Source: Alphaproteobacteria bacterium UBA1002 (GTDB lineage Bacteria; Pseudomonadota; Alphaproteobacteria; Rickettsiales; UBA998). Taken from it: a stretch of 12,923 nucleotides of DNA. How positions within the stretch are numbered: the stretch's first letter is position 1; each line of letters starts with the position of its first letter. The DNA is taken from assembly GCA_002291845.1 (NCBI GenBank), contig DBAU01000053.1, positions 1 to 12,923 on the forward strand, read 5' to 3'. The position numbers were made by a program, and so were the translations under genes. Shown piece by piece: positions 1 through 7,739 of the stretch. The notes beneath the pieces are model-generated. The model saw only the letters and a program-made list of their open reading frames with translations. It did not search any database and had not been told where the DNA came from.

Positions 1-2223
1 CCAATAAAAGAGGATAAAACAAAATTAATTACAAATACCCAACACCTCCAAACAAATCAAAACACTTCGCTTCCCTGGCTGAATGAAACCACCACACCTG
101 TCCCGGTGCAGACAGCAAACCTGACCAACACCGCCGTACAGACCTCTACGGACAAAGCGGCGTCCATCGTGGCGCAAAGCGGGCCCATTCAACCCGGCGG
201 TACCATCTCGGTGCGTGAGGTACTGAGTACGAATACCAGCGGAACCACCGCCACCCAGCCCGTCTACCAATTCGGTGGCCGCTATAATTTCAAACGGTGG
301 AACCCAAGCCCTGGCATCACCTCAACACGGGAAGCAGGTGGCGTGCTCGCCAATAGCAACGGGAATTTTTACGACATTCGTTACAATCCCGCTTTCTCTT
401 TGCGCAACGAAACACTGGATGCTCGCTTCCCTCAGGCAGATTGCACCTCGTCTGGCATCTGCTCAAACATCATTAATGGTTTGGTTTGGAACGGGGACAC
501 TTGGAACGGTTGGAGTGTTTCGTCACGCTCTGATAGCTTTGATTATTTCCAACTTCGCAATGCGTCTAACGAGCAGTTTTCGATGGTATTGGGTCAGTCT
601 GTTCTTGCCGGTGCGCCCAGTCTTCAAAACAGCCTGAACGTCACGCGCAACCTCACCCTCGCAGAGGGAACCGGCAATATTGCATTCTTCGATTTTTTAC
701 CAAGCTTCACCGAATATCATACCAATGCCAATACGCATATGGGTGTCTTTGATTACAATTTTCACGCCGATGCCATCACGCTCAATCAATTTGGACGTGC
801 AACAGCGGAGGGGGATGCTCAATTTGGGCTTGCCGCCAATTTAGAAAAAAAGACGTTCTATTCCTCGTACATTAACTGGAATACCACGTCGACCAATCCC
901 TCATCCATAATTGCCAGCTTCGGGAACATTGATGCGAATGGCGGCAACCTGAATCGTGAATACTTTGATGGGTATGTATACACGATGGATGGCTTTACTT
1001 CCGGCACCAATATCGCCGCACCTGCGTCGATTTACGACACGGAAAGCGGTCGATTGAAGGTTGATCGTAATATTTACGGAAACAATACTAACGGTATCGA
1101 AGGCATGATGTTGAATTTAAGAGCCGACGGCACCGGTGAGACCGATGCACAAATGGCGGTGCGCGCGAGCGGATCCTCCCTCAGCACACAAGTGCAGAAT
1201 GCGGCGAATAATGTGTCAGCGACGAGCACCACAGGCATTCAGCACCGGCAAGGGTTCGTCGGCGGGCTCTATATAAAAGATGCCGGAGCTGGACAATCCA
1301 ACGAACTGAGTTTCTTAGCCAATGAGCAAATGCATAACGTGCGTGTCGGCCTTAGCCCTGACGGGAACGCAAGCGCGCATTTTATTGCAGAAAATCATAG
1401 CTCCGCTGCCACAAATGATGTGATTGCCGCGCGTTTTGGCGTCGCGGGCGGACAAGATAGCGCGTATGTCTCCGACACGATGTGGGGCGCCAGACAGGGA
1501 ACTGTCCTCGATACGACGCTTACCAGCGGGATGGATATTAACAGCATGAGCAACATCGACACGGCTACGCCAGCGGCGCTCAGCCAGCAAAGCCAGGGGG
1601 TCGCGGTAGCCGCCACACATGCTAACATCAACGCCCCGACCTGCACCAACTGTAATTTCGTGCAATGGGGGGTGTGGGCCGGAAACGTCGAAATGAGCGC
1701 AGCCCGCACGGATGTTGCGAACATGATTCCCTTTGTGGTGGGTACGCCGACAACGAATATTGGTTCCGCAAACGATGGCGGTGATTTCAGCAATCGAATT
1801 ACAAGCCTCGCGATCCCAGCCTCCGCAACCTATGTAGGACCTGCTTTCGGAACGTTTGCTAAAATCAACACAAATGCGGGATCACTGGGAACAAATATTG
1901 TCAATGCAACCGGTGGCGTGAACGCAACGGTGGATCTGCAAAATCGTAGGATTGCTGCTGGATCTCTGGATGTAAACTTTGCCGATGTGCACGGAACGGC
2001 ACTTGCTATTGAAAACTTTTCAATGATCAACTTGGCGAATACTGCCAATGGTGCGAGCTCGGCCAGAATTAATACAAATGCATCTGCATCCTCAACGATT
2101 CAAGCCGCGCTCTTTGGCCCCAATGCAGAGAACATTGGCGGTAACTTCTACGTCAATCGTTCGGGTCATTACGGCACGGGTGTTAACCTCGAAGGGGCCG
2201 GGGTGTTCCTGGGCGCTCGCTAG
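1..2223 (+). CDS. Exported protein with C-terminal TbpB-like barrel, probable Slam (T11SS) cargo; 5' end outside window
   Basis: The frame is open from base 1 to the TAG at 2221-2223, so the gene starts upstream. A GTG at 106 is only an internal codon, with in-frame coding before it. About 740 residues are visible. They are rich in Asn, Thr, Ser, Ala and Gly with many short beta-type stretches, as expected for a surface or outer-membrane protein. The last ~190 residues, from the motif NFVQWGVWAG near base 1655, look like the TbpB-type eight-stranded barrel: alternating Gly/Ala strands, then FGPNAENIGG and a terminal GAGVFLGAR. Two Cys pairs are visible, near 440-466 and at C-T-N-C near 1641-1652. 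Known family context: such domains occur in surface lipoproteins moved by Slam/DUF560 proteins, and at the C-terminus of large alphaproteobacterial proteins annotated as FecR-domain proteins. I see no FecR domain here; if present, it and any signal peptide lie upstream. The ligand is unknown. The link to the Slam-like gene at 4566 is inference. Confidence 0.75.
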   Translation, partial: PIKEDKTKLITNTQHLQTNQNTSLPWLNETTTPVPVQTANLTNTAVQTSTDKAASIVAQSGPIQPGGTISVREVLSTNTSGTTATQPVYQFGGRYNFKRWNPSPGITSTREAGGVLANSNGNFYDIRYNPAFSLRNETLDARFPQADCTSSGICSNIINGLVWNGDTWNGWSVSSRSDSFDYFQLRNASNEQFSMVLGQSVLAGAPSLQNSLNVTRNLTLAEGTGNIAFFDFLPSFTEYHTNANTHMGVFDYNFHADAITLNQFGRATAEGDAQFGLAANLEKKTFYSSYINWNTTSTNPSSIIASFGNIDANGGNLNREYFDGYVYTMDGFTSGTNIAAPASIYDTESGRLKVDRNIYGNNTNGIEGMMLNLRADGTGETDAQMAVRASGSSLSTQVQNAANNVSATSTTGIQHRQGFVGGLYIKDAGAGQSNELSFLANEQMHNVRVGLSPDGNASAHFIAENHSSAATNDVIAARFGVAGGQDSAYVSDTMWGARQGTVLDTTLTSGMDINSMSNIDTATPAALSQQSQGVAVAATHANINAPTCTNCNFVQWGVWAGNVEMSAARTDVANMIPFVVGTPTTNIGSANDGGDFSNRITSLAIPASATYVGPAFGTFAKINTNAGSLGTNIVNATGGVNATVDLQNRRIAAGSLDVNFADVHGTALAIENFSMINLANTANGASSARINTNASASSTIQAALFGPNAENIGGNFYVNRSGHYGTGVNLEGAGVFLGAR

Positions 2224-2229
2224 ACGACC

Positions 2230-4452
2230 TCACTTCGTCTTTGCTTCATAGACGCCATCCCAGCCCGGCTGGGGTGGCGTTTGTGTATATTGCTGCAGGC
2301 GCTCCTGATACAGCCCGTAGAAATCCTCGAGCGCCAGGCCAAGGGCACGGGCATCACCATCCGCGGCGGATGCCTGCGCCGCCGCCTCTTCCCAGCGCTG
2401 GGCGCGGTAGGCCGCCAGCATGGCGGCATGGCGTACCCGCAGGGCCTGAAACCCTTCGCTGGCCGCCAGCGACTCATCGCCTACCAGGGCAAAAATACGT
2501 ACGGCTTCGGTTTTTCCTTTCACGCGGATGAGGTCCAGCTCCAGCGTGGCCATATCCGGCACTTGCGTCTGCGTATTCTGACCCAGTACGATAAGTACAC
2601 CGTAATTCTTGCTCTGTCCTTCCAGCCGCGAGGCGAGATTCACATCATCGCCCAGCACAGAATAATCAAAGCGCTGGTCGGAGCCCATATTGCCCACGCA
2701 GCATTGGCCGGAATTCAGGCCGATGCCAATCTGCACAGGCAGGAACCGCGTGCCAGTCTCCTCTGCTTCCGCCTGCCGTCGGGCGTTCAGCGCTTCCAGC
2801 CCCTTCAACATTTCCAAGGCGGCGCGGCAGGCCATGCGGGCATGCTCCGGCTCATCGAGGGGCGCGTTCCAGAACGCCATAATGGCATCACCCATATATT
2901 TATCAATGGTGCCGCCGCGCGAGAGAATAATATCCGTCATCGGGGTGAGGAACTTATTGATGAAACGGGTCAGCTCCTCGGCGTTGTACATCTCAGAAAT
3001 GGTTGTGAATCCGCGGATATCACAAAACAGGATCGTCATCTCGCGCATTTCACCACCGAGTTTCAGCGCCTGTGGATTGCGCGCCAGCTTTTCCACCAGC
3101 GCAGGTGACATATAATGCACAAACGCATGACGAATCTCACGGCGCTCCCGCTCCGTGATGATGTAGCGGCGTAGGGACTCCACCATAAACAGCAGCATCA
3201 ACCCAATGGCTGGTGTCGCGGAATCCAGCATGATGTGGTGGTGGTTAAACGTATAGGCCGCACCAAACATCGCTGATGCAAAGACCGCAGCGGAGAGCAC
3301 TGCTCCCCAGACGGCGCCAAAAAAATTCATCGATAATATGAGCAATAACCCAAAACATAAAAGGCCCATGCTTTCCAGTCCGAGCAGATAATCCGGGCGG
3401 GAGAGAAAGCTCCCCGTCAGAACCTGCTCGAGAGCTTGCGCATGGATTTCGACCCCGCTGGAGAGCGGATTTAACGGCGTGGCGCGGATGTCTTTCAGCC
3501 CGGCCGCACTGGTGCCGATGAGAACAAAAAAACCTTCCAGTGACGAAGGATTAAATTCCGAGGAAAGGAGCTTCCAGGCAGGAATATAGCGCTCAGCCGC
3601 ATAGGGCGTGTAATGCACATAAAAGCTACCGTCATTATTGGTAGGAATCACGACCTGTCCGATTTTCACGGAGAGGATATTATTGGCCATGCCAACATCC
3701 TGCTCGCCACTGGCGCCCCCTGCCCCCACAGTCTTCACCGCCGGGCTGATATCGCCCTGCGCCACGCGCAGCATCTCGGCGATCAGCGAGGGGTAAAGCT
3801 GACCGTCTTTGTGAAACACAAGCGGAATGCGGCGGATGATACCATCGCGATCCGGCAGCGAGTTTAGTGCCCCATTGCCCATGGCGGCTTCACTCAGCGC
3901 AGGCAGACTTACCACCGCGCCGGCATAATCGTGCAGCACATCTGCTGGATCATTCCCAATCAGGATAAAATCCTTTTTCAGCAGCGGGGTATCGGTGCCT
4001 TCATTCAGCATCACAAAGCCTGTTACGGTGGGCCCCTGCTGCAAGACTTCAGCAAACTGGGCATCAAAATCCACGGCCTGCGCCATCAGCTCACGCCATT
4101 GCGGGGTATTTTGCTGCCATTGCCGAAGGAAGAACGCAGGAGAACTCCGATCTGGCTCGGCAAAGACCACGTCCAGCCCCACCCCTGCCACGCCTGCATC
4201 GCTCAGGCGCTGCACCATCTGAGCCATGATGTTGCGTGGCCATGGCCATTGGCCGAAGCGCTTAAGGCTTTCCTCATCAATATCAACAATACGAACCGGC
4301 AATTCATCATCATACGTGCGGGGATACAGGCTGTGGAGGACATCAAAGCCTTTCAGCCGGATCAGCTGAAGCCATATGGGGTCAGTATAAATCATACTGA
4401 CCATCACCAGCAGTACACTGAGCGGAAACAAAAAAGACATCAGGCGGCGCAT
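2230..4452 (-). CDS. CHASE2-domain membrane adenylate/guanylate cyclase (class III)
   Basis: This 740-residue protein should make cAMP (or cGMP) in response to an extracytoplasmic signal. The order is an N-terminal membrane segment (about 5-22), a periplasmic CHASE2 sensor region (about 30-345, with the typical VDIDEESL near 56-63 and GLDVVFAEPD near 92-101), three membrane segments (about 353-428), and a cytosolic class III cyclase domain (about 470-655). Metal-binding Asp478 (FCDIRGFT) and Asp522 (KYMGDA), purine-contacting Lys518, and transition-state Asn605 and Arg609 (VNLASRLE) are all present, so the enzyme looks active. The second purine-specifying position is Ser598 (FDYSVLGDD) rather than Asp, as in class IIIb-like enzymes where Thr or Ser replaces Asp. 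About 85 further residues follow the cyclase domain. The ATG at 4452 follows GGGGA with six bases between. The gene converges on the TbpB-like gene with a 6-base gap and diverges from the Slam-like gene. What CHASE2 senses here is unknown. Confidence 0.93.
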   Translation of the reverse strand: MRRLMSFLFPLSVLLVMVSMIYTDPIWLQLIRLKGFDVLHSLYPRTYDDELPVRIVDIDEESLKRFGQWPWPRNIMAQMVQRLSDAGVAGVGLDVVFAEPDRSSPAFFLRQWQQNTPQWRELMAQAVDFDAQFAEVLQQGPTVTGFVMLNEGTDTPLLKKDFILIGNDPADVLHDYAGAVVSLPALSEAAMGNGALNSLPDRDGIIRRIPLVFHKDGQLYPSLIAEMLRVAQGDISPAVKTVGAGGASGEQDVGMANNILSVKIGQVVIPTNNDGSFYVHYTPYAAERYIPAWKLLSSEFNPSSLEGFFVLIGTSAAGLKDIRATPLNPLSSGVEIHAQALEQVLTGSFLSRPDYLLGLESMGLLCFGLLLILSMNFFGAVWGAVLSAAVFASAMFGAAYTFNHHHIMLDSATPAIGLMLLFMVESLRRYIITERERREIRHAFVHYMSPALVEKLARNPQALKLGGEMREMTILFCDIRGFTTISEMYNAEELTRFINKFLTPMTDIILSRGGTIDKYMGDAIMAFWNAPLDEPEHARMACRAALEMLKGLEALNARRQAEAEETGTRFLPVQIGIGLNSGQCCVGNMGSDQRFDYSVLGDDVNLASRLEGQSKNYGVLIVLGQNTQTQVPDMATLELDLIRVKGKTEAVRIFALVGDESLAASEGFQALRVRHAAMLAAYRAQRWEEAAAQASAADGDARALGLALEDFYGLYQERLQQYTQTPPQPGWDGVYEAKTK
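2252..2280 (+). terminator. Candidate hairpin terminator after the TbpB-like gene
   Basis: Arms ACGCCATCCCA (2252-2262) and TGGGGTGGCGT (2270-2280) pair over 11 positions with one G-U wobble, around a 7-base loop. Only a weak T-rich tail (TTTGTGT) follows. It begins 29 bases after the plus-strand stop and lies inside the 3' end of the convergent cyclase gene. It could end plus-strand transcription, but the weak tail makes this uncertain. Confidence 0.35.
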
Positions 4453-4565
4453 ACGGATCCCCAGGCAAAGGATAAAATTTACATTAAAAAACCATCAATT
4501 GCGCTTCATCCTTTTTTAAACACCTCCGTGTAGGGTGCAAAGGTTAAACCTCTGTCGATGCAGAA
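4453..4565. promoter_or_regulatory. Divergent intergenic region between cyclase and Slam-like genes
   Basis: Both flanking genes must be transcribed from this 113-base, partly AT-rich gap unless they are read through from elsewhere. No convincing -35/-10 pair is visible on the plus strand. On the minus strand, TTGATG and TATCCT, 18 bases apart, are a weak candidate for the cyclase. A perfect odd palindrome, AGGTT-A-AACCT, lies at 4541-4551, 14 bases before the Slam-like ATG, and could be an operator. A three-codon ORF (ATG at 4558, TGA at 4567-4569) overlaps the Slam-like start. Assignment as regulatory rests on position. Confidence 0.35.
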
Positions 4566-5909
4566 ATGAGACAACCGCTTTGCCTGCTTGCAGCATTCGC
4601 AGCCCTGACATTGCAGGGAACGGCGGCTAATGCACAAAGCAAGGACGCTGAGGGCGCGATCTCCTCCGCCATTGATAGCATTGATCAGGCTCTGCCTACC
4701 CATGAACGTAAAGCGGTACTGCTGCAGGCGATGCAACGTGAACCCAACAATCTGGATCTGTTTTTTGAGTATGCGCAGCTGAATATGATGCTCGGCGATT
4801 ACGAAGCCGCAGCGGAGGCGTATCGCTACATGCTTCAGCTGGTGCCCACGCTGGATCGCATCAAGCTGGAGCTGAGCATCGCCTACATGAAGCTTGGCCG
4901 CTATGAGGCGGCAGAGACACTTTTAGAAGACCTTCGTAAAGCTGATATCCCACCCCGTGTGAAGCAAAACATTGATATTCTGTTAAGCCGGGTAAAGCAG
5001 GACTCGCAGAAACATTTTGTGAGTGGCTCGCTGACCACCGGCGTGAATTACGATACTAACGCTAATTCTGCACCCGACAGCGGACAAGTGCTTGTTCTGG
5101 ACACGTTGTTGACCCTGACGCCCGACAGCCGGGAACAATCTGACTGGCAGGGCTTTGCCAGCGCAACCATCAATCACCAGTATCGCAGCGCAGCCAATAG
5201 TGCATGGCAATGGCGCTCCAGCGCGACCTATTTTCAGACAGAGCAGAACACCATCGATGATCTTAATCTGAAGGTTGTCGTCCTACAATCCGGGCCAGTG
5301 TATCGCTTTGCTGATGGACTGACGCAAGCCGATATCACGGCAGGTTATTCGAACATCTCACTTGGTGGCCATGGCTTTTTGCGCCAGCCTTCTCTTGAGG
5401 CGGGGCTCGAGCATGCCCTGAGCCCGCAACTACGTTTACGTGGCACCATGCGTCAGGAATGGCGTGACTTTATCAACTCGCCGGAAGTCAACACATACGA
5501 AGACCGGCGTGGACATGCCTCGCAAGGGCGACTGGCTGCGTTTTACTCACTCAGCGAACAGGCACTGCTCGATATCTCATTGACTCTGCGTTATGAGGAG
5601 GCACGTGCTGAACAATATAGCAATTTTCAAGCCCAACCCCAGATCGGCCTCACCTATCAGTGGGATAACGGTGTTTTTGCGCGTAGCCAGCTCGGCTATC
5701 GTACGTTTAACTATGAACAGGAAGACTTCTTCATCAGTGAGCGCACGCGTTTTGACCGTGAAACCAGCGTGGGCCTGACGCTAGGAAAAGCTTTTGAAAA
5801 TAAAATGACGCTCACCACTGGTTACGAATACCGCGACCTGGACTCAAACATCACCAACTACGCGTTTGACAATCATCGCTTTTCTGCCGTCGTAGGCTGG
5901 CAATTCTAG
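4566..5909 (+). CDS. Slam/DUF560-type outer-membrane translocator (TPR plus beta-barrel)
   Basis: The 447-residue product starts with a signal peptide (hydrophobic core about 5-19, likely cleavage after ANA at residue 23). TPR-like helical repeats follow at about 45-135 (GDYEAAAEAYRYML, LGRYEAAETLLEDL). From about 150 to the end it has amphipathic beta strands and the terminal Phe typical of outer-membrane barrels (VVGWQF). The barrel opens with GVNYDTNAN, close to the pattern at this point in Slam proteins. The TPR-then-barrel layout and length fit surface lipoprotein assembly modifiers (type XI secretion), which carry TbpB-like-barrel substrates across the outer membrane. A candidate substrate is encoded at 1-2223. 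ATG 4566 is the only usable start, because an in-frame stop lies at 4545 with no start codon between. No strong Shine-Dalgarno is adjacent. Another TPR-porin family is possible but less likely. Confidence 0.78.
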   Translation: MRQPLCLLAAFAALTLQGTAANAQSKDAEGAISSAIDSIDQALPTHERKAVLLQAMQREPNNLDLFFEYAQLNMMLGDYEAAAEAYRYMLQLVPTLDRIKLELSIAYMKLGRYEAAETLLEDLRKADIPPRVKQNIDILLSRVKQDSQKHFVSGSLTTGVNYDTNANSAPDSGQVLVLDTLLTLTPDSREQSDWQGFASATINHQYRSAANSAWQWRSSATYFQTEQNTIDDLNLKVVVLQSGPVYRFADGLTQADITAGYSNISLGGHGFLRQPSLEAGLEHALSPQLRLRGTMRQEWRDFINSPEVNTYEDRRGHASQGRLAAFYSLSEQALLDISLTLRYEEARAEQYSNFQAQPQIGLTYQWDNGVFARSQLGYRTFNYEQEDFFISERTRFDRETSVGLTLGKAFENKMTLTTGYEYRDLDSNITNYAFDNHRFSAVVGWQF

Positions 5910-5944
5910 TTTTTTCAGTCGCTTAGATTGACTCTAACGATGAA

Positions 5945-5962
5945 ATGTCATGCAATTGTCAT
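5945..5962 (+). repeat. 11-base-period direct repeat upstream of the 244-residue gene
   Basis: ATGTCAT (5945-5951) and TTGTCAT (5956-5962) share TGTCAT and lie 11 bases apart, about one helical turn. They sit 33-50 bases before the next start codon. This spacing suits a protein-binding site, but a 6-base repeat can occur by chance and no clear promoter accompanies it. Confidence 0.25.
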
Positions 5963-5994
5963 AACCCTTCCCCGGGATGATTGGTAAAATATGA

Positions 5995-6729
5995 ATGGGA
6001 AGGTCTATGAGCGAACTCATCTCAAAGCGTTGGATACAGCATCCGGAGGCGGTATGGAAACCCGTCATCGCTGGCCGTGTGACGGCGGAATTGGGGATGA
6101 TTGTGGGCGCGGCTGCGATTATTCCACTGGTACAAGCAGTCGCACCAGAACGATATGACAGGCTCAAGCAACATCTGGCACGACAAGTGGTTCTCCCACG
6201 AGTAGATTGGCTGGAGAAGCATGTATTTGAACTCCCCGCCTTCAACTTAACGGGGCAGAAGCTCAAAAACATCGAGTCTAAAGAAGAAAAAGCCAAGGTG
6301 ATGGCCGATGCAATTGTTGATTTTTGTACGGTCACCCTCACCGGAATTGCCAGCCAAGTGGCTGTGCAATCACTGGCGGATCGACTGCAAGGACTGCCAA
6401 GCCTTGCAAAACCAGACGCCAAAGGGGTACTAACACGTTCGCTCCAGCATACACGGCAGATGCTAAAGCCGGTCGTGTTCGACAAAGTGGTCAATATGGG
6501 CGTGGTGGGCCTCATGCAATTCGGTTTGCCACAAACCACGAATACCATCACAGATCTTACGGCCACCGGCCTCAACAAGACGCTCGGTATTCCACCGGAA
6601 GCCACGCAGTTTTTTATTCAATGGTACGTACCCAATATCGCAGGTATGGGAGCTTCCGGCGTGATGCTCACACGAAAATATCGCGATTTTATGAAGCAGT
6701 TAAATGTTCAGGGGCATCACGTCGCCTAA
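5995..6729 (+). CDS. Unrecognised 244-residue, mostly helical protein
   Basis: I do not recognise the family. The product is mostly helical and basic. A hydrophobic stretch (about 33-50, GMIVGAAAIIPLVQAVA) could enter a membrane; further moderately hydrophobic helices occur at about 105-127 and 165-178. There is no N-terminal signal peptide. The ATG at 5995 is used here. An in-frame ATG at 6007 follows GGGAAGG after only three bases and is a real alternative giving 240 residues. The segment SLADRLQGLP (126-135) resembles NLASDLQGLP in the 447-residue protein at 11572-12915, a possible distant relationship. The next gene starts 72 bases downstream on the same strand with its own strong Shine-Dalgarno, so co-transcription is possible. 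No function is assigned. Confidence 0.8.
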   Translation: MGRSMSELISKRWIQHPEAVWKPVIAGRVTAELGMIVGAAAIIPLVQAVAPERYDRLKQHLARQVVLPRVDWLEKHVFELPAFNLTGQKLKNIESKEEKAKVMADAIVDFCTVTLTGIASQVAVQSLADRLQGLPSLAKPDAKGVLTRSLQHTRQMLKPVVFDKVVNMGVVGLMQFGLPQTTNTITDLTATGLNKTLGIPPEATQFFIQWYVPNIAGMGASGVMLTRKYRDFMKQLNVQGHHVA

Positions 6730-6788
6730 ATTCTTTCCTGCCGTGTCTCAGAAGAATATGCTCATCCAGACGAGTTCAAATACGATGT

Positions 6789-6793
6789 GGAGG
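6789..6793 (+). promoter_or_regulatory. Shine-Dalgarno that sets the DUF3429 start
   Basis: GGAGG lies 8 bases before ATG 6802. It would fall inside the coding sequence if the upstream in-frame GTG at 6787 were the start. This makes 6802 the preferred start. Confidence 0.7.
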
Positions 6794-6801
6794 ATGACAG
6801 C

Positions 6802-7224
6802 ATGAAGATTACAGCGTGGGCATTATCCGTAGCGGGCCTGATACCATTTGCCGGGCTTGCAATGGCAAGCGTGGCATCAGAAGATGCGCGCATTCTTCCC
6901 TCACTCTTGGCTTATGGCGCCAGTATTCTGTCGTTTCTTGGCGGGATTCAGTGGGGTGTCGCGCTAAATGAGCGCGACGATGAGCGCCGGAGCCCCTGGG
7001 TGATGGGCATCAGTATTTTTCCTTCACTAATTGCATGGAGCGCACTTTTGCAACCCAATGTGACATGGGGGATTGGCATTGTGATGGCGGGCCTCCTCAG
7101 TGCCCTTGTGGTTGACGGATACCTGGTGCGCATGGGCATGGTGGCCAACTGGTTTTGGAGCCTGCGACGGTGGATCACTGCGGCGGCGTTTAGCTTTTTG
7201 GCCATCGCACTCTTAATGCACTAA
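6802..7224 (+). CDS. DUF3429 family multi-pass inner-membrane protein
   Basis: The 140-residue product is almost wholly hydrophobic, with about five likely membrane segments. The first is AWALSVAGLIPFAGLAMA, and the second contains the family-like SFLGGIQWGVAL. Length and the opening GLIPF and GGIQWG motifs match DUF3429, a membrane family of unknown function that is common in Proteobacteria. Start ATG 6802 is chosen over GTG 6787 because of the well-placed GGAGG. The 3' end overlaps the convergent NlpC/P60 gene by 12 bases (7213-7224), so the two mRNAs are complementary at their ends. No role in the phage-like module is implied. Confidence 0.85.
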   Translation: MKITAWALSVAGLIPFAGLAMASVASEDARILPSLLAYGASILSFLGGIQWGVALNERDDERRSPWVMGISIFPSLIAWSALLQPNVTWGIGIVMAGLLSALVVDGYLVRMGMVANWFWSLRRWITAAAFSFLAIALLMH

Positions 7225-7683
7225 CGGCAGCATAAAACGCGCGATCAACCGTTGCTTCCAGTCAAAGTCCATGCGGTGCTCTACCACACGGCGTGCCAGA
7301 GCATAGGCATGAATCATGTGCGGGGTGTCTTCACATGCCTCGCATACGAGAATAGCCAGATGCTGCGGTTGCCCATCAAACATAAACAGTCCCACCGTAA
7401 CCATCGGCGGGATAGCGTGACATGCCACGGGTAATAAATGACGCTCTAACGCTGCGTGAAGGGCCGCGCCATCCGGCTGCCGGCTGTAACCGCGCGCATC
7501 GCACATCGCCAGCGGCACCCCATGCCGATCGACCAGCGCAAGCGCCTGCGCGATGCCGATCAGCAGGCCCAGACAATCGACGCCTCCGGGGTCGAAATGC
7601 GTCGCTTTGCGTCGCCCCTGATGGGCAAACCGAGTACCGATCCAGCGGCGCGCTTCCGCTATGACATGCTGAGAGGTAACCAT
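7213..7683 (-). CDS. NlpC/P60 cell-wall peptidase, GTA g14-like tail-tip enzyme
   Basis: This 156-residue protein fits the phage/GTA NlpC/P60 group, which cleaves peptidoglycan peptides at the tail tip during DNA delivery. Catalytic Cys37 lies in GGVDCLGLL, His108 in PQHLAIL, and His125 (MIHAYA) is the likely third residue. The early motif ARRWIGTRFAHQG also suits the family. There is no signal peptide, as expected for a virion part. The ATG at 7683 is the only plausible start: an in-frame stop lies just upstream, and no purine-rich ribosome site precedes it. Translation may therefore depend on coupling to the DUF2335 gene, which ends 52 bases upstream. In RcGTA this gene follows g12 and g13 on the same strand; here its g12/g13-like neighbours are on the opposite strand, starting 882 bases away. 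Confidence 0.88.
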   Translation of the reverse strand: MVTSQHVIAEARRWIGTRFAHQGRRKATHFDPGGVDCLGLLIGIAQALALVDRHGVPLAMCDARGYSRQPDGAALHAALERHLLPVACHAIPPMVTVGLFMFDGQPQHLAILVCEACEDTPHMIHAYALARRVVEHRMDFDWKQRLIARFMLPLVH

Positions 7684-7739
7684 CGCGCCAGTTCAGCGGA
7701 GGCCAGCCCGGCCCGGAAGAGGCGCTGATGAAGACTCAT
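7659..7739 (-). CDS. Possible 26-residue coupling ORF between DUF2335 and NlpC/P60
   Basis: The ATG at 7739 overlaps the TGA of the DUF2335 gene as ATGA. The ORF (starting MSLHQRLFRAGLAS) runs across the NlpC/P60 start codon in another frame and ends 25 bases inside it. Its codons are GC-rich at third positions. It could serve to bring ribosomes to the peptidase start, which lacks its own Shine-Dalgarno, or it may be chance. No family is recognised. Confidence 0.25.
   Translation of the reverse strand: MSLHQRLFRAGLASAELARWLPLSMS

Noticed and set aside
106..108. GTG at 106 as the start of the TbpB-like gene
   Set aside because: The frame is open back to base 1 with plausible coding sequence, and no ribosome site or signal peptide follows the GTG.
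1..2223. FecR domain in the first protein
   Set aside because: Related proteins often carry one, but no FecR-like segment is visible in this part. It could only lie upstream of the window.
2281..3108. Plus-strand open frame (275 codons) opposite the cyclase domain
   Set aside because: Lies entirely over the catalytic domain of a clear class III cyclase; composition is that of an antisense shadow.
3931..4533. Plus-strand open frame (200 codons) opposite the CHASE2 region
   Set aside because: Covers the sensor domain and the start of the cyclase gene on the opposite strand, with no recognisable protein features.
5910..5940. Terminator after the Slam-like gene
   Set aside because: TTAGA-TTGAC-TCTAA can pair, but the stem is only five to seven pairs with a bulge and no T tail follows it.
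5934..6605. Minus-strand open frame (223 codons) opposite the 244-residue gene
   Set aside because: Ser/Thr/Cys-rich with no hydrophobic or domain logic. The plus-strand protein has better helix patterns, but neither has a known family, so this is a judgement.
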